A stretch of 33,703 nt of DNA from Cellulomonas uda. Its GTDB lineage: Bacteria > Actinomycetota > Actinomycetes > Actinomycetales > Cellulomonadaceae. The notes under the pieces were generated by a model that was not told the origin of the DNA, did not search any database, and saw only the letters and a list, made by a program, of their open reading frames with translations. Where the stretch lies: positions 1-33,703 of the forward strand of contig NZ_BJLP01000046.1 in the NCBI RefSeq assembly GCF_006538705.1, in the 5' to 3' direction. Every line of letters starts with the position of its first letter. Position 1 is the first letter of the stretch. Positions 1 to 8,255 of the stretch are shown piece by piece. Made by a program: the position numbers and the translations under genes.

Positions 1-24
1 CCCCCCCCCCGGGCACATGGAGGC

Positions 25-2670
25 TCAGGCGTCCTCCGCACCGGTCAGCACCGAGCGCCAGCGGCGCGCGACCTCGGACTCTCGATACGCGTCTGCGATT
101 CCGGCCTGCCCTTGCTTGAGGTCGGCGAGCTCACGAGGATCCGTGGCCAGCCTCCGCAGCCTCCGCACGACGCCCTCGGTGTCGTCCTCGCTGAACAGCC
201 CCGGCACCCGAGCCTCACCGAGGATCGTCCGCGGTCCGATGTGGTCTGAGGTGAGGACTCCCATGCCGGCTGCGATCGCCTCGACGATCACGATGCCGAA
301 GAGCTCCTCCCAGCCCTCGCGCCGTTGGGACAGGAGCACGAGTACGTCGTGCTCCGCCATCAGGCGCGCGAGCACAGCCCTCTCGCGAACCCGACCGAGA
401 TAGCGGACACGATCGTCGGTGGACGCTGCCTCGGCGCATGCTTCGCGCAGGGGGCCGTCGCCCACGATCGTCAGCTGGACAGGGACATCGGTCAGCGTCC
501 TCACGATGCCGAGCAGCCGGTCGACGCCCTTGTCCTCCGAGAGGGAGCCGACGTAGAGGAGCCGCAGCGGCCCGTCAGACCGTGCGTCCACCCGACTGTC
601 GAAGAAGACGTCAGGCACTGCGTGCGGGATCACCACTGCGCCCACGCCGTAGCGCTCGAGGAGCTCGCGCCGAGTCGCGTCGATGATGCAGACCGTCTCG
701 ACCTTCGGCGAGCGGAGCCACGCTACCCACACCCGCTGGAGAAGGGGCGTGAGCGGCCCGTACCTGCGCGGGACGTTGTCGCCTCTCCAGTAGGGCCACG
801 ACGTGTGGTAGACGACGCGGTTGCGAAGCGCCAAGGGCCCGAGCAGGAGGATCCGGATGTCCCACGGGGGGAAGCCGGCTACCACGACCTCGTCATGGAG
901 GAACGGCAGGCGAAGGCGAAGCCCGAGGTCGGCGAGGGACATCCGCGTCCGGTCCCAGAACGGTCGCCGGTCCCGGATCCAGGAGCGAAGCCAACCGCGC
1001 GCGACGCTGTACCGATGTTGGCCGACGATCTCGATCTCTCCCCCACGCTCCAGGCCGTAGACCGCCGGGAAGTACTTGTGAGGGTTCGTCTCGTGGATCA
1101 GGCGTACACGCTGCTTCTGGTTCACCGGGGCGAGCCTCCCTTCGCTCGTGTTCTCGTCGTCCGTACCCCGCCGACCCGTGTCGGTGCGCGGGGAGCGCGA
1201 GCGGTCGGTCTCGTGATCAGGTCCCCTGACGGACCTTCCATCGGGCTCTCGTCGGACGAACCCGGAGACGAACGCCCCCACGGTCCGCCTCCTCGCGAGC
1301 AGCGCCGCTCCGAAGATGAGAACCATGACGGCGAAGGCGAGTCCTTGCGGCAGGAAGCGCACGCTCGCGCCGAAGACCAGCGTCATCACCAGGGGCCAGG
1401 CCAAGCCCGTCCCGCTTCGCACGGACAGCGCGCGCGTGACGATCCTGTCAGCGACAACGCACTTGCCGATGGCCGCCAACGCCGGCCCGAGCAGGACCAG
1501 CGTGAGGTTGTGGGCCGCGAGCCCGGCGAGCGCGAACGTTGCGGAGACCGCCAGCGCACCGGAGTTAAGGGCGAGGAGGGTGCGTTCGCGACGAGCGACC
1601 TTGAAGTAGGTGGCGTACAGGACCTGGCTCGCGCCGTCGAACACGCACAGTGGCATGAGCGCGGCGGCCAGGCGGAGCGCGTCTGCGTAGTCCGGGAGCC
1701 ACCACCCGAGCACGGCGCAGGCCGGGAAGTAGACGAGGTAGGCGACCGGCAGCCCGAAGTACACGATCCGACGCAGGCGCGCGACCACCTGCACGACCCT
1801 CTCCGGGGTGAGCTGCCTGAGGGCGGGGAAGAGGACGATGGACGCCTGAGCGAGCACGGTGAGGACCATCGTGACCACGGTCACGGCGAGCGAGATCGCA
1901 CCGAAGGTCTCGATGTCCCACCCGTGGTCGATAGCGAGTCGCGCGAACGCCAGCGAGAGGGTCCCGGTGAAGTTTCCGACCAGCAGCGGGATCCCTGCCC
2001 GCATGGTCACGCCCGACTCACGGAGCACGGCGCGAGGGCGAAGCCCCCGCCAGCTCACCAGCCCCCGGGAACGAGTCAGGCAGTAGGCGAGGGCCGCGAC
2101 CTGGACCGCGAGATATGCCACGACGTACAGCCGGATGTTCTCGACCCTGAGCGCGAGGAGGGCGCCGACGGCGACGACGAGGCCTGCGCACTCGACCAGG
2201 ACCGAAGCGCTGAACAGCTTGGTCTCGTTGATCGCCTGGAACACGAAGCCGAAGAAGCGCTTGACGCTGAAGACGGGCAGGAGCACGCCGAGTGCGATCC
2301 AGATCCAACCGCGGTCGGGGTCTACGCTCGTCGACCCGATCACCACGAGGCACACGGCGACCAGCGCCTGGAGCAGGGCCAGGACGACGAGCTGGCCCGC
2401 GACGAGACTGCCGTCGATCCTGCGCCGGGGGATTCCGCCGATGCGCAGGTAGATGCCGTCGCTCAGTCCCAGCTGCGCGAACCCGAGGAACCCGACGTAG
2501 AAGAGGAAGAGCTGCCAGTACCCGAAGTCGGTGCCGGCGACGACCCTCGGGACGAGGAAGGCCGACACGCCGCTCGCCACGAACGCCACGAGCTGCACTC
2601 CGAGCGCGACGTACAGGTTTGCCGCGACTGCTCGGCCGCTCGTCTGCTCGACCTCCTCGGCTTGTGTCAT
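25..2670 (-). CDS. Wzx-like flippase fused in frame to a family 4 glycosyltransferase (881 aa)
   Basis: One uninterrupted frame encodes two normally separate proteins. Residues 1 to about 475 are almost entirely hydrophobic, with a dozen or so membrane segments broken by short basic loops, as in polysaccharide flippases (MATE/MVF superfamily), which move lipid-linked repeat units across the membrane. A charged, Arg/Asp-rich linker (about 475-515) follows. Residues 516-881 form a GT4-type glycosyltransferase: YVGSLSEDKGVDRLL, LTIVGDGPLR, then an E-x7-E-like EELFGIVIVEA stretch that binds the nucleotide-sugar diphosphate. The ATG at 2670 overlaps the stop of the upstream polymerase gene (ATGA), implying translational coupling and deciding the start over an ATG 42 bases upstream. 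A strong internal ribosome site with GTG at 1125 suggests the transferase may also be made alone. Last gene of the leftward operon in this window. Fusion versus recent loss of the flippase stop codon is undecided. Confidence 0.85.
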   Translation of the reverse strand: MTQAEEVEQTSGRAVAANLYVALGVQLVAFVASGVSAFLVPRVVAGTDFGYWQLFLFYVGFLGFAQLGLSDGIYLRIGGIPRRRIDGSLVAGQLVVLALLQALVAVCLVVIGSTSVDPDRGWIWIALGVLLPVFSVKRFFGFVFQAINETKLFSASVLVECAGLVVAVGALLALRVENIRLYVVAYLAVQVAALAYCLTRSRGLVSWRGLRPRAVLRESGVTMRAGIPLLVGNFTGTLSLAFARLAIDHGWDIETFGAISLAVTVVTMVLTVLAQASIVLFPALRQLTPERVVQVVARLRRIVYFGLPVAYLVYFPACAVLGWWLPDYADALRLAAALMPLCVFDGASQVLYATYFKVARRERTLLALNSGALAVSATFALAGLAAHNLTLVLLGPALAAIGKCVVADRIVTRALSVRSGTGLAWPLVMTLVFGASVRFLPQGLAFAVMVLIFGAALLARRRTVGAFVSGFVRREPDGRSVRGPDHETDRSRSPRTDTGRRGTDDENTSEGRLAPVNQKQRVRLIHETNPHKYFPAVYGLERGGEIEIVGQHRYSVARGWLRSWIRDRRPFWDRTRMSLADLGLRLRLPFLHDEVVVAGFPPWDIRILLLGPLALRNRVVYHTSWPYWRGDNVPRRYGPLTPLLQRVWVAWLRSPKVETVCIIDATRRELLERYGVGAVVIPHAVPDVFFDSRVDARSDGPLRLLYVGSLSEDKGVDRLLGIVRTLTDVPVQLTIVGDGPLREACAEAASTDDRVRYLGRVRERAVLARLMAEHDVLVLLSQRREGWEELFGIVIVEAIAAGMGVLTSDHIGPRTILGEARVPGLFSEDDTEGVVRRLRRLATDPRELADLKQGQAGIADAYRESEVARRWRSVLTGAEDA
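1123..1142 (-). promoter_or_regulatory. Internal ribosome binding site and GTG start inside the fused frame
   Basis: On the minus strand AAGGGAGG (1142-1135) lies nine bases before a GTG (1125-1123). That GTG begins exactly where glycosyltransferase homology starts (VNQKQRVRLIHE), so a free 366-residue transferase could be made from within the fused gene. Confidence 0.5.
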
Positions 2671-3755
2671 CGCTCGGACCACATCGACTCGTACGGCACC
2701 ACCGCGTACCACTCAGGCCGCCACAGCGAGAGGACCAGGAAGAAGACCGTCGACGCAGCGATCAGGCCGCCGAGCACCATCTGGCGCGTCTTCCTGTCCG
2801 ACACGAAGCTCGCCGCTACCGGGACGCCCACGATCATGAACGGAACGAAGTAGTTCACCAGTCGCAGGTAGGTGTTCGACGCAAACGCGAGCGCGAGCAT
2901 CGGGAGGACGAGCCACGAGGCGTGCAGCAGGAACGTCGCGGCAGACGTCGCGCCCGCCCGCAGCGGTCCGTCCTGGAGCGCGCAGACAGTCATCGCCACG
3001 AGCACGGCGCCGTAGAAGCCCGCCATCAGCGCGACACCCGTCTTGCCGCCGCTGGTCTCGAAGGCCGCGAGGTAGTCGGAGTACTGGTCGGCGTTCGATG
3101 CTGTCAGCCTGAGCAGCGGACCCGCGACGAGGAAGAGCACCCCGGCCCCGGCGACGTTGAGCAGGACCGTTCGAGCGCCGAAGCGGATCCTCACGAGGGG
3201 GATGAGGACGAGAAGCACGATCGCCGTCGCGTGGAACTGCGTCGCCAGGAGAACGCCGAGGACGAACCACACGTACTTGCGCTTCAGCAGCAGGGGTACG
3301 AACAGCAGCACGATCGCGAGGGCGATCGACTGCCTCATCGCCGTCACCGTCTGCGCGAAGACCTGCAGCAGGACCAGGAGCAGGAAGCTCACCACGACGT
3401 CGCGCGACATCCGGTAGATGAACCAGGACATCACCGAGAGCGTGAACGCGCTGGTCACCACGATCAGCAAGCGGGGGTCGTCCGAGACCGCGAACAGCAC
3501 CTTGTTGAGCAGGAAGTAGCCGGACTCGTACCGCAGCTCCGACCGGTTGGCCCACGGGATCGAGCCGATCACCGGGTAGTACCGGACGTACTGGAGGGTG
3601 TCGGCTCCGACCGACACCGACCGCACCGCGGCGATCACGACCAACAACCCGCCGACAGCGATGGTGTACCCGATGCGTCCACCTCGCGAGGAGTTCGGAC
3701 GGATCACCGCGGCCAGGAACAACATGGCAGCGAGCAGCGCCAGGTAGACCGTCAC
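2667..3755 (-). CDS. EpsG-family polysaccharide polymerase (362 aa)
   Basis: A very hydrophobic protein with about ten membrane segments, the expected size of the EpsG/Wzy-like polymerases that join repeat units on the outer face of the membrane. Family-like features are seen in order: GADTLQYVRYY in the first extracellular loop, ESGYFLLNKV, and TAMRQSIALAI in the middle of the protein. The start is the GTG at 3755, preceded by AGGGGAG at a good distance; a longer frame reaching 4664 lies over the neighbouring glycosyltransferase and is a shadow. The stop overlaps the start of the flippase gene (ATGA), so polymerase and flippase are probably made together. The sugar substrate cannot be read from the sequence. 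Confidence 0.82.
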   Translation of the reverse strand: MTVYLALLAAMLFLAAVIRPNSSRGGRIGYTIAVGGLLVVIAAVRSVSVGADTLQYVRYYPVIGSIPWANRSELRYESGYFLLNKVLFAVSDDPRLLIVVTSAFTLSVMSWFIYRMSRDVVVSFLLLVLLQVFAQTVTAMRQSIALAIVLLFVPLLLKRKYVWFVLGVLLATQFHATAIVLLVLIPLVRIRFGARTVLLNVAGAGVLFLVAGPLLRLTASNADQYSDYLAAFETSGGKTGVALMAGFYGAVLVAMTVCALQDGPLRAGATSAATFLLHASWLVLPMLALAFASNTYLRLVNYFVPFMIVGVPVAASFVSDRKTRQMVLGGLIAASTVFFLVLSLWRPEWYAVVPYESMWSER

Positions 3756-3826
3756 AGGCTCAGCTCCCCTTCTCGGTGCGCGACCGACCCCGCCGGCGTG
3801 CGTCGTGCGCGGTGCCGACTCCCGCG

Positions 3827-5068
3827 TCAGGCCGCAACGGAGCCGCCGGCCGCGATGGCCTCGTCGTAGATGGGAAGCAGGTTGTCGACGTACGCGGTGA
3901 GCGAGTGCCGGGCGGTGGTCTCGCCCCGCCGACTCTCGATGTTCCGCCGCATGCGGAGGTGGACCTCCGGGTCGGACAGCGTCCGGAGGCATCGGGCGAG
4001 GTCCTCGGAGTCGCCCGACCTGAAGTGCAGACCGGTAACCCCGTCCTCGACCGAGTCCCGGGCCGCGCACGCGTCCGAGACGATGCACGGCAGGGCGGCT
4101 GCCAGCTGCGCCTCCACAGGCGTCAGCGGCGCCGCCTCGAACCACCGCGACGGGAAGACGAGCGCGCGGCTGCGGAGCATGTCCTCGCGCAGCTCGCCCG
4201 CCGAACGCCAGCCAAGGAAGGGGATGCCGGGAAACCGAGTGCTCAGGTCGTCGCGCAGCGTGCCGTCGCCGACCACGGCGCCCGGGACACCGGAGGTCGC
4301 AAGCGCCTCGCAGAAGACGTCGGCGCCCTTCTCGGCCTCGAGCCGGCCCGCGAACAGAAAGGGCCCCGCCTCTCCCTGGTAGGACCCGGACGCCCCCGGG
4401 GCTTCGATCGGGTTGCTGACGACGTACGAGCGGTGCTCGAACGAGAGGAAATGGTCGACACGGGCACGCTGGAAGTCGGAGACGTAGACGACTGTCGGCC
4501 GAAGTCCGTCGAGCGCGGACCGCTGCGCCACGTAACGGCCGAGCCTGACGGTCTTCGCAGCGCGCGATGCGCGATCGCAGTTCTCCGCGACGCATCGAAG
4601 GCTCCCGGGCGCGATGTCGCAGGACTCCTGGAGCGGGAACTTGTACCGACACGCGTTGGGGCACCCCAGGAGGTAGTCGTGAGCGGTGATGACCGTCCCG
4701 AACCCAGCGCGCCGCGCCGGCGAGAACACGGCGGGCGAGAGTCGTGAGCCCCAGGAGTGGAAATGGACCACGGTGCTCGCGGGGGAGTATCGCGCCAGCA
4801 CACGCTCGAACCTCGCACGCGCGTCAGCGTTCCGGATGCCACGGATCGCCTTGCCGACCGTCCGCCTCCCGTCCCCGAGCGCAGACGCCCCGGTCAGAGT
4901 GACGCGGGCCTCCGTCGCCAGCTCGTCGTCGGCCTCCGTGCCGCCCGCGAAGAACTCGACGTCGAGCCCCCGGCGCGCCATGGCCTTGGCCGTGTCGATC
5001 GCGACCTTCGCCGCACCGCCGTCGATCCGCGCGCTGTCGGACACGACGAGCACAGACTTCACGTTCAC
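3827..5068 (-). CDS. Family 4 glycosyltransferase (413 aa)
   Basis: A two-lobed GT-B enzyme expected to add one sugar to the lipid-linked repeat unit at the inner face of the membrane. The N-terminal lobe begins KSVLVVSDSARIDGGAAKVA, with the glycine-rich acceptor-side loop typical of GT4. A cysteine-rich stretch (ITAHDYLLGCPNACRYKF, then two more Cys) recurs in a subset of these enzymes. The C-terminal lobe has FLFAGRLEAEKGADVF, AVVGDGTLRDDL and a WFEAAPLTPVEAQLA stretch in place of the E-x7-E motif. GTG at 5068 was chosen because AGGGGAT stands seven bases before it; a second GTG lies two codons further in. It is 71 bases from the next gene, in the same direction. Donor and linkage are unknown. 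Confidence 0.82.
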   Translation of the reverse strand: MNVKSVLVVSDSARIDGGAAKVAIDTAKAMARRGLDVEFFAGGTEADDELATEARVTLTGASALGDGRRTVGKAIRGIRNADARARFERVLARYSPASTVVHFHSWGSRLSPAVFSPARRAGFGTVITAHDYLLGCPNACRYKFPLQESCDIAPGSLRCVAENCDRASRAAKTVRLGRYVAQRSALDGLRPTVVYVSDFQRARVDHFLSFEHRSYVVSNPIEAPGASGSYQGEAGPFLFAGRLEAEKGADVFCEALATSGVPGAVVGDGTLRDDLSTRFPGIPFLGWRSAGELREDMLRSRALVFPSRWFEAAPLTPVEAQLAAALPCIVSDACAARDSVEDGVTGLHFRSGDSEDLARCLRTLSDPEVHLRMRRNIESRRGETTARHSLTAYVDNLLPIYDEAIAAGGSVAA

Positions 5069-5129
5069 GACCGATCCCCTTGTCCGACTTCGACTCGCGC
5101 TCCGAGCCGTTCTCCTCGCCTGCGACAGG

Positions 5130-6257
5130 TCATCGAGCGACCTTCGTCCAGATCCCGTCCGCGCTCGTGCTCGTCCGCGTCCGACGAAGGCCCCGCGCCA
5201 GCGTCCGGGACAAGCCGAACACGGGAGCGGCCTGCAGGCCGCAGATCGCGGCGACGGGTCGAAGCGCCCGAGGCAGCGGCACGCGCCCAGCGTAGGAGGC
5301 GACCGCGTAGACCACTGCACCCAGCACGGCGACGGACAGCGGGAGCGCGACGAGCGACGCTCCCAGCACGGCGGCCCAGAACCCCAGGCAGCCGAGCGTC
5401 ACCCGCGCGAGCTTGTGGGCGACGAAGACACGGCCCACCGGAATCCGCACCAGCTCGCGGGCACGAGGCAGCGCCTCGCGGAAGAGACCGTTCGCGATGC
5501 GCACTCGCCGCTCCCACTGGTCCGTGGGTTCTGCAGCCGGCTCGGTCGTCCGGATGCGTGGCGTCGCAGTCACCGAGAGCCCGCGCAGGGCGAAGTCCAT
5601 GGCGAGGTCCAGGTCGTCGAGGATGACGCCGCGCCGCAGGGGCTCGACGTCGCGCCTCCGCGCGGCCACGAACTCTCCGGCGACCGCGAGGGTGCCCGTG
5701 GAGTCGTGGCTGCTGAGCTTGACGGCGCGCTCGAACTTCCAGAAGGCGCCCTCGCTCCCGCCCTCCTCGCTCTTCATACCCGACACGAGGTGCCAGGTGG
5801 TCAGGGCCTCGAGGAGATGGCGCGTCCACTCCTTCCTCGGCAGGATCTCGCAGTTGGCGTCTGTGAAGACCACGACATCGGCATCGCTCCGGTCGAGACC
5901 CGCGTTGCAGGCCATCGCCTTGCCGTTGCGTCCGGTCAGGATCCGAAGGTCGGCGGCCTCCGCTGCGTCGTACGTCGCCTGGTCGCTCGCGACGACGACG
6001 ACCCTGCCGCGGCCGGGGTAGGAGTCGAGATCCTCGTGCAGCGCGCGGATCTTGTCCGCCACGACGCCGGCCTCGAGGAAGGCCGGGACGATCACGTCGA
6101 TCGACGGGGCGTCGGGCAGCGGGTCTGCCGCGGCTCGCCGGGTGACCTGCTTCGGGAGCAGGGCCACCACGATTGGGAGCAGTGCAGCAACCACGAACAG
6201 GACCGCGCCTCCTGCGAGGAGCAGCACTCCGAGATCCGAGATGCGCTCGAGCGTCAT
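5130..6257 (-). CDS. Family 2 glycosyltransferase, membrane-anchored (375 aa)
   Basis: A processive-type GT2 enzyme with the GT-A fold. One membrane segment spans residues 9-34. The catalytic domain follows: SIDVIVPAFLEAG (about 52-64), GRNGKAMACNAGL (109-121), the metal-binding FTDANCEI (131-138), a LDDLDLAMDF segment around the second acidic motif and DQWERRVRIANG as the QxxRW-like motif. Two or three hydrophobic segments near residues 280-335 should return it to the membrane. ATG at 6257 follows a run of six G at about nine bases. It lies between the initiating sugar transferase (163 bases upstream) and a GT4 enzyme, so it probably adds the second or third sugar of the repeat unit. Confidence 0.82.
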   Translation of the reverse strand: MTLERISDLGVLLLAGGAVLFVVAALLPIVVALLPKQVTRRAAADPLPDAPSIDVIVPAFLEAGVVADKIRALHEDLDSYPGRGRVVVVASDQATYDAAEAADLRILTGRNGKAMACNAGLDRSDADVVVFTDANCEILPRKEWTRHLLEALTTWHLVSGMKSEEGGSEGAFWKFERAVKLSSHDSTGTLAVAGEFVAARRRDVEPLRRGVILDDLDLAMDFALRGLSVTATPRIRTTEPAAEPTDQWERRVRIANGLFREALPRARELVRIPVGRVFVAHKLARVTLGCLGFWAAVLGASLVALPLSVAVLGAVVYAVASYAGRVPLPRALRPVAAICGLQAAPVFGLSRTLARGLRRTRTSTSADGIWTKVAR

Positions 6258-6420
6258 CCGTCGTTCGCCCCCCGGACAGCCGAGCGCCGTGACAGTCGCG
6301 TCGGTGTCGTCGAGCGACCGCGCCGAGGCGTGCGATCGCGGTCGAGCCGGTTCGTGCTGCCCTGCGGGCCGGTCGCCCGGCGCGTCCACCACGTCCGCTC
6401 GACGATCGAGCTGCAACCCA

Positions 6421-7956
6421 CTAGCGCGCCCCCTCGCCTGCCACGACAGCCTTGGCGGTGCGCATGAGGATCGTGAGGTCACCGAAGCCGGACCAGTTCT
6501 CGACGTAGCGAACGTCGAGGCGGATGGACTCCTCGGGGCTCAGGTCGGAGCGGCCCGAGACCTGCCAGAGGCCGGTGAGGCCGGGCTTGACGCGCAGGCG
6601 CCGGTGGGCGGCGCGGTCGTAGAGGTCGACCTCGGCCTGGATCTGGGGGCGCGGGCCGACGAGGCTCATCTCGCCGCGCAGGACGTTGAACAGCTGCGGG
6701 AGCTCGTCGATGGAGTAGCGGCGGATGAACCGGCCGATCGGCGTGACGCGCGGGTCGTTGACGGGCTTGTAGAACATGCCGACCTCGCGGCCCTCGGCGG
6801 CGAGCACCTCGGCGAGGCGCTTGTCGGCGTCGACGACCATGGAGCGGAACTTGAGCATCGGGAACGGCTTGCCGTCCTTGCCGATGCGCTCCTGGCGGTA
6901 GAGCACGGGTCCGGGGCTGGTGACCTTGATGACGGCGGCGACGCCGAGCAGCACGGGCGACAGGAGCAGGGTGATGAGGCCGGTGCCGAGGAAGTCGAAG
7001 ACGTTCTTGAGGACGTAGCGCCACCCGGTGAACCGGGGCTCGTCGACGAACGCCCACTGCAGGCCGCTGACGGGCTGGACGGTCATGCGAGGGCCGGCGA
7101 CGTCGACGAGCGCGAGGGACAGGGCGAGGTCGATGCCAGTGCCCTCGAGGTCCCATCCGATCTGGCGGACGGTCTGGGAGGTGACGGCGTCGGAGCCGAG
7201 CACCAGGACCATGCGCGCGCCGGTGGTCTCGGCGACGAGGCGCACGTCGTCGAGGCCGCCGAGCACGGGCACGCCGGCGACGTCCTCGTCGGGCTCGACG
7301 GCGCCGTGCGGGACGCACGCGGCGACGACGCGGTACCCGCTGGCGGCGCCGTCACCGAGCATCTGGGGGAAGTGGGCGACCTTCTCGCGGGGGCCGACGA
7401 CGACGACGTCCTGCAGGCCACGGCCCTGGGCGCGCACCCGGTGCAGGTAGCGGCGGGCGACGGCGCGCCACGTGAGCAGGAGCGCGAGGCCGAGGGGCGC
7501 GGCGATGGCGAGGTAGGTGCGGGCGACGTCGGCGTGCACGAGGAACGCGACGACGGCGACGACGGCGAACACGCGCCACGTGGCGCTCCACACGCGCTGG
7601 TACTCCGCGGCGCCCTGGCCGAGCACGCGGCGGTCGCGGGAGCGGCCGACGGCGAGCGCGGCGGTCCAGGCGCCGGCGATCAGGAGCGACGCGGTCAGGT
7701 AGGACACGTCGAGGTCGCCGGACACGCTCTGGTCGCCCTCGAAGCCGATCCGCAGCGCCCACGCGGTGACGACGGCGGCGATCACGCAGACGACGTCACC
7801 GCCGATGAGCGCGCGGTGCAGGCGGAGCCCGAGGCCGACGGACCTGACCTGCGCGGACGGGCGGGCGGAGCCGTGCGTGGACGCGTGGGTGGACGGGTGG
7901 GCCGCGGGTCCTGTCCGGACCTCGGACGGCCGCGCGCGGTTGGTCTCGATCGACAT
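6421..7956 (-). CDS. Polyprenyl-phosphate sugar-phosphate transferase, first copy (511 aa)
   Basis: The initiating enzyme of the pathway: it transfers a sugar phosphate from a nucleotide sugar to undecaprenyl phosphate. The order is a Thr/Pro/Ala-rich cytoplasmic tail, four or five membrane segments (roughly residues 50-170), a CoA-binding/Rossmann-like middle domain ([13 protein letters not shown]), one more membrane helix, and the bacterial sugar transferase domain with [25 protein letters not shown] and [13 protein letters not shown]. Length and order match WbaP/CpsE-type enzymes. ATG at 7956 has AGGGGGAAG just upstream; longer starts lack a site. It heads the leftward operon and is divergent from the chain-length/kinase gene. 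A close paralogue lies at 14875-16368. Sugar specificity cannot be told. Confidence 0.92.
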   Translation of the reverse strand: MSIETNRARPSEVRTGPAAHPSTHASTHGSARPSAQVRSVGLGLRLHRALIGGDVVCVIAAVVTAWALRIGFEGDQSVSGDLDVSYLTASLLIAGAWTAALAVGRSRDRRVLGQGAAEYQRVWSATWRVFAVVAVVAFLVHADVARTYLAIAAPLGLALLLTWRAVARRYLHRVRAQGRGLQDVVVVGPREKVAHFPQMLGDGAASGYRVVAACVPHGAVEPDEDVAGVPVLGGLDDVRLVAETTGARMVLVLGSDAVTSQTVRQIGWDLEGTGIDLALSLALVDVAGPRMTVQPVSGLQWAFVDEPRFTGWRYVLKNVFDFLGTGLITLLLSPVLLGVAAVIKVTSPGPVLYRQERIGKDGKPFPMLKFRSMVVDADKRLAEVLAAEGREVGMFYKPVNDPRVTPIGRFIRRYSIDELPQLFNVLRGEMSLVGPRPQIQAEVDLYDRAAHRRLRVKPGLTGLWQVSGRSDLSPEESIRLDVRYVENWSGFGDLTILMRTAKAVVAGEGAR

Positions 7957-8141
7957 GCTTCCCCCTGCAGAACTGTCGCGCTGGATTGACTCGGGCATCG
8001 GCATGAACCGCCGCCAAGTTGAGGAGGAATCCGGAACTTCGGACGTGATGCGCGCCACGCCGTGCGCTCACCAGGCGCGATGCGCACCGCGCCACGGACG
8101 GGTGATATGGGTCATACGCCGGAAGACGGATGTCCGATTCG

Positions 8142-8170
8142 CTCAAGCCCGCCACCCGATCGGACGATAG
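8142..8170 (+). promoter_or_regulatory. Possible sigma-28/WhiG-like promoter
   Basis: CTCAAG (8142-8147) and CGATAG (8165-8170) lie 17 bases apart. Read against the known WhiG/FliA pattern TAAA-N15-GCCGATAA this gives TCAA-N15-GGACGATA, a near match, 86 bases before the start of the chain-length/kinase gene. An alternative housekeeping -10 (TGCGACAAT, hexamer 8211-8216) lies between it and the gene. The rest of the 299-base divergent region (7957-8255) shows no gene. Confidence 0.4.
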
Positions 8171-8255
8171 GAGACCAGATCCCCGCCGCCCCCGCCCGTA
8201 CCACCGGTGCGACAATCGAGCGCATACCCAGACGACATCTCGGGAGAAACCCCCA

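Noticed and set aside
1..10. Run of ten C at the window start
   Set aside because: No structure beyond a homopolymer; could be an assembly-edge artefact.
325..2853. An 842-codon plus-strand frame opposite the flippase-transferase gene
   Set aside because: Low-complexity composition, no domains, and the opposite strand has clear protein motifs and coupled starts.
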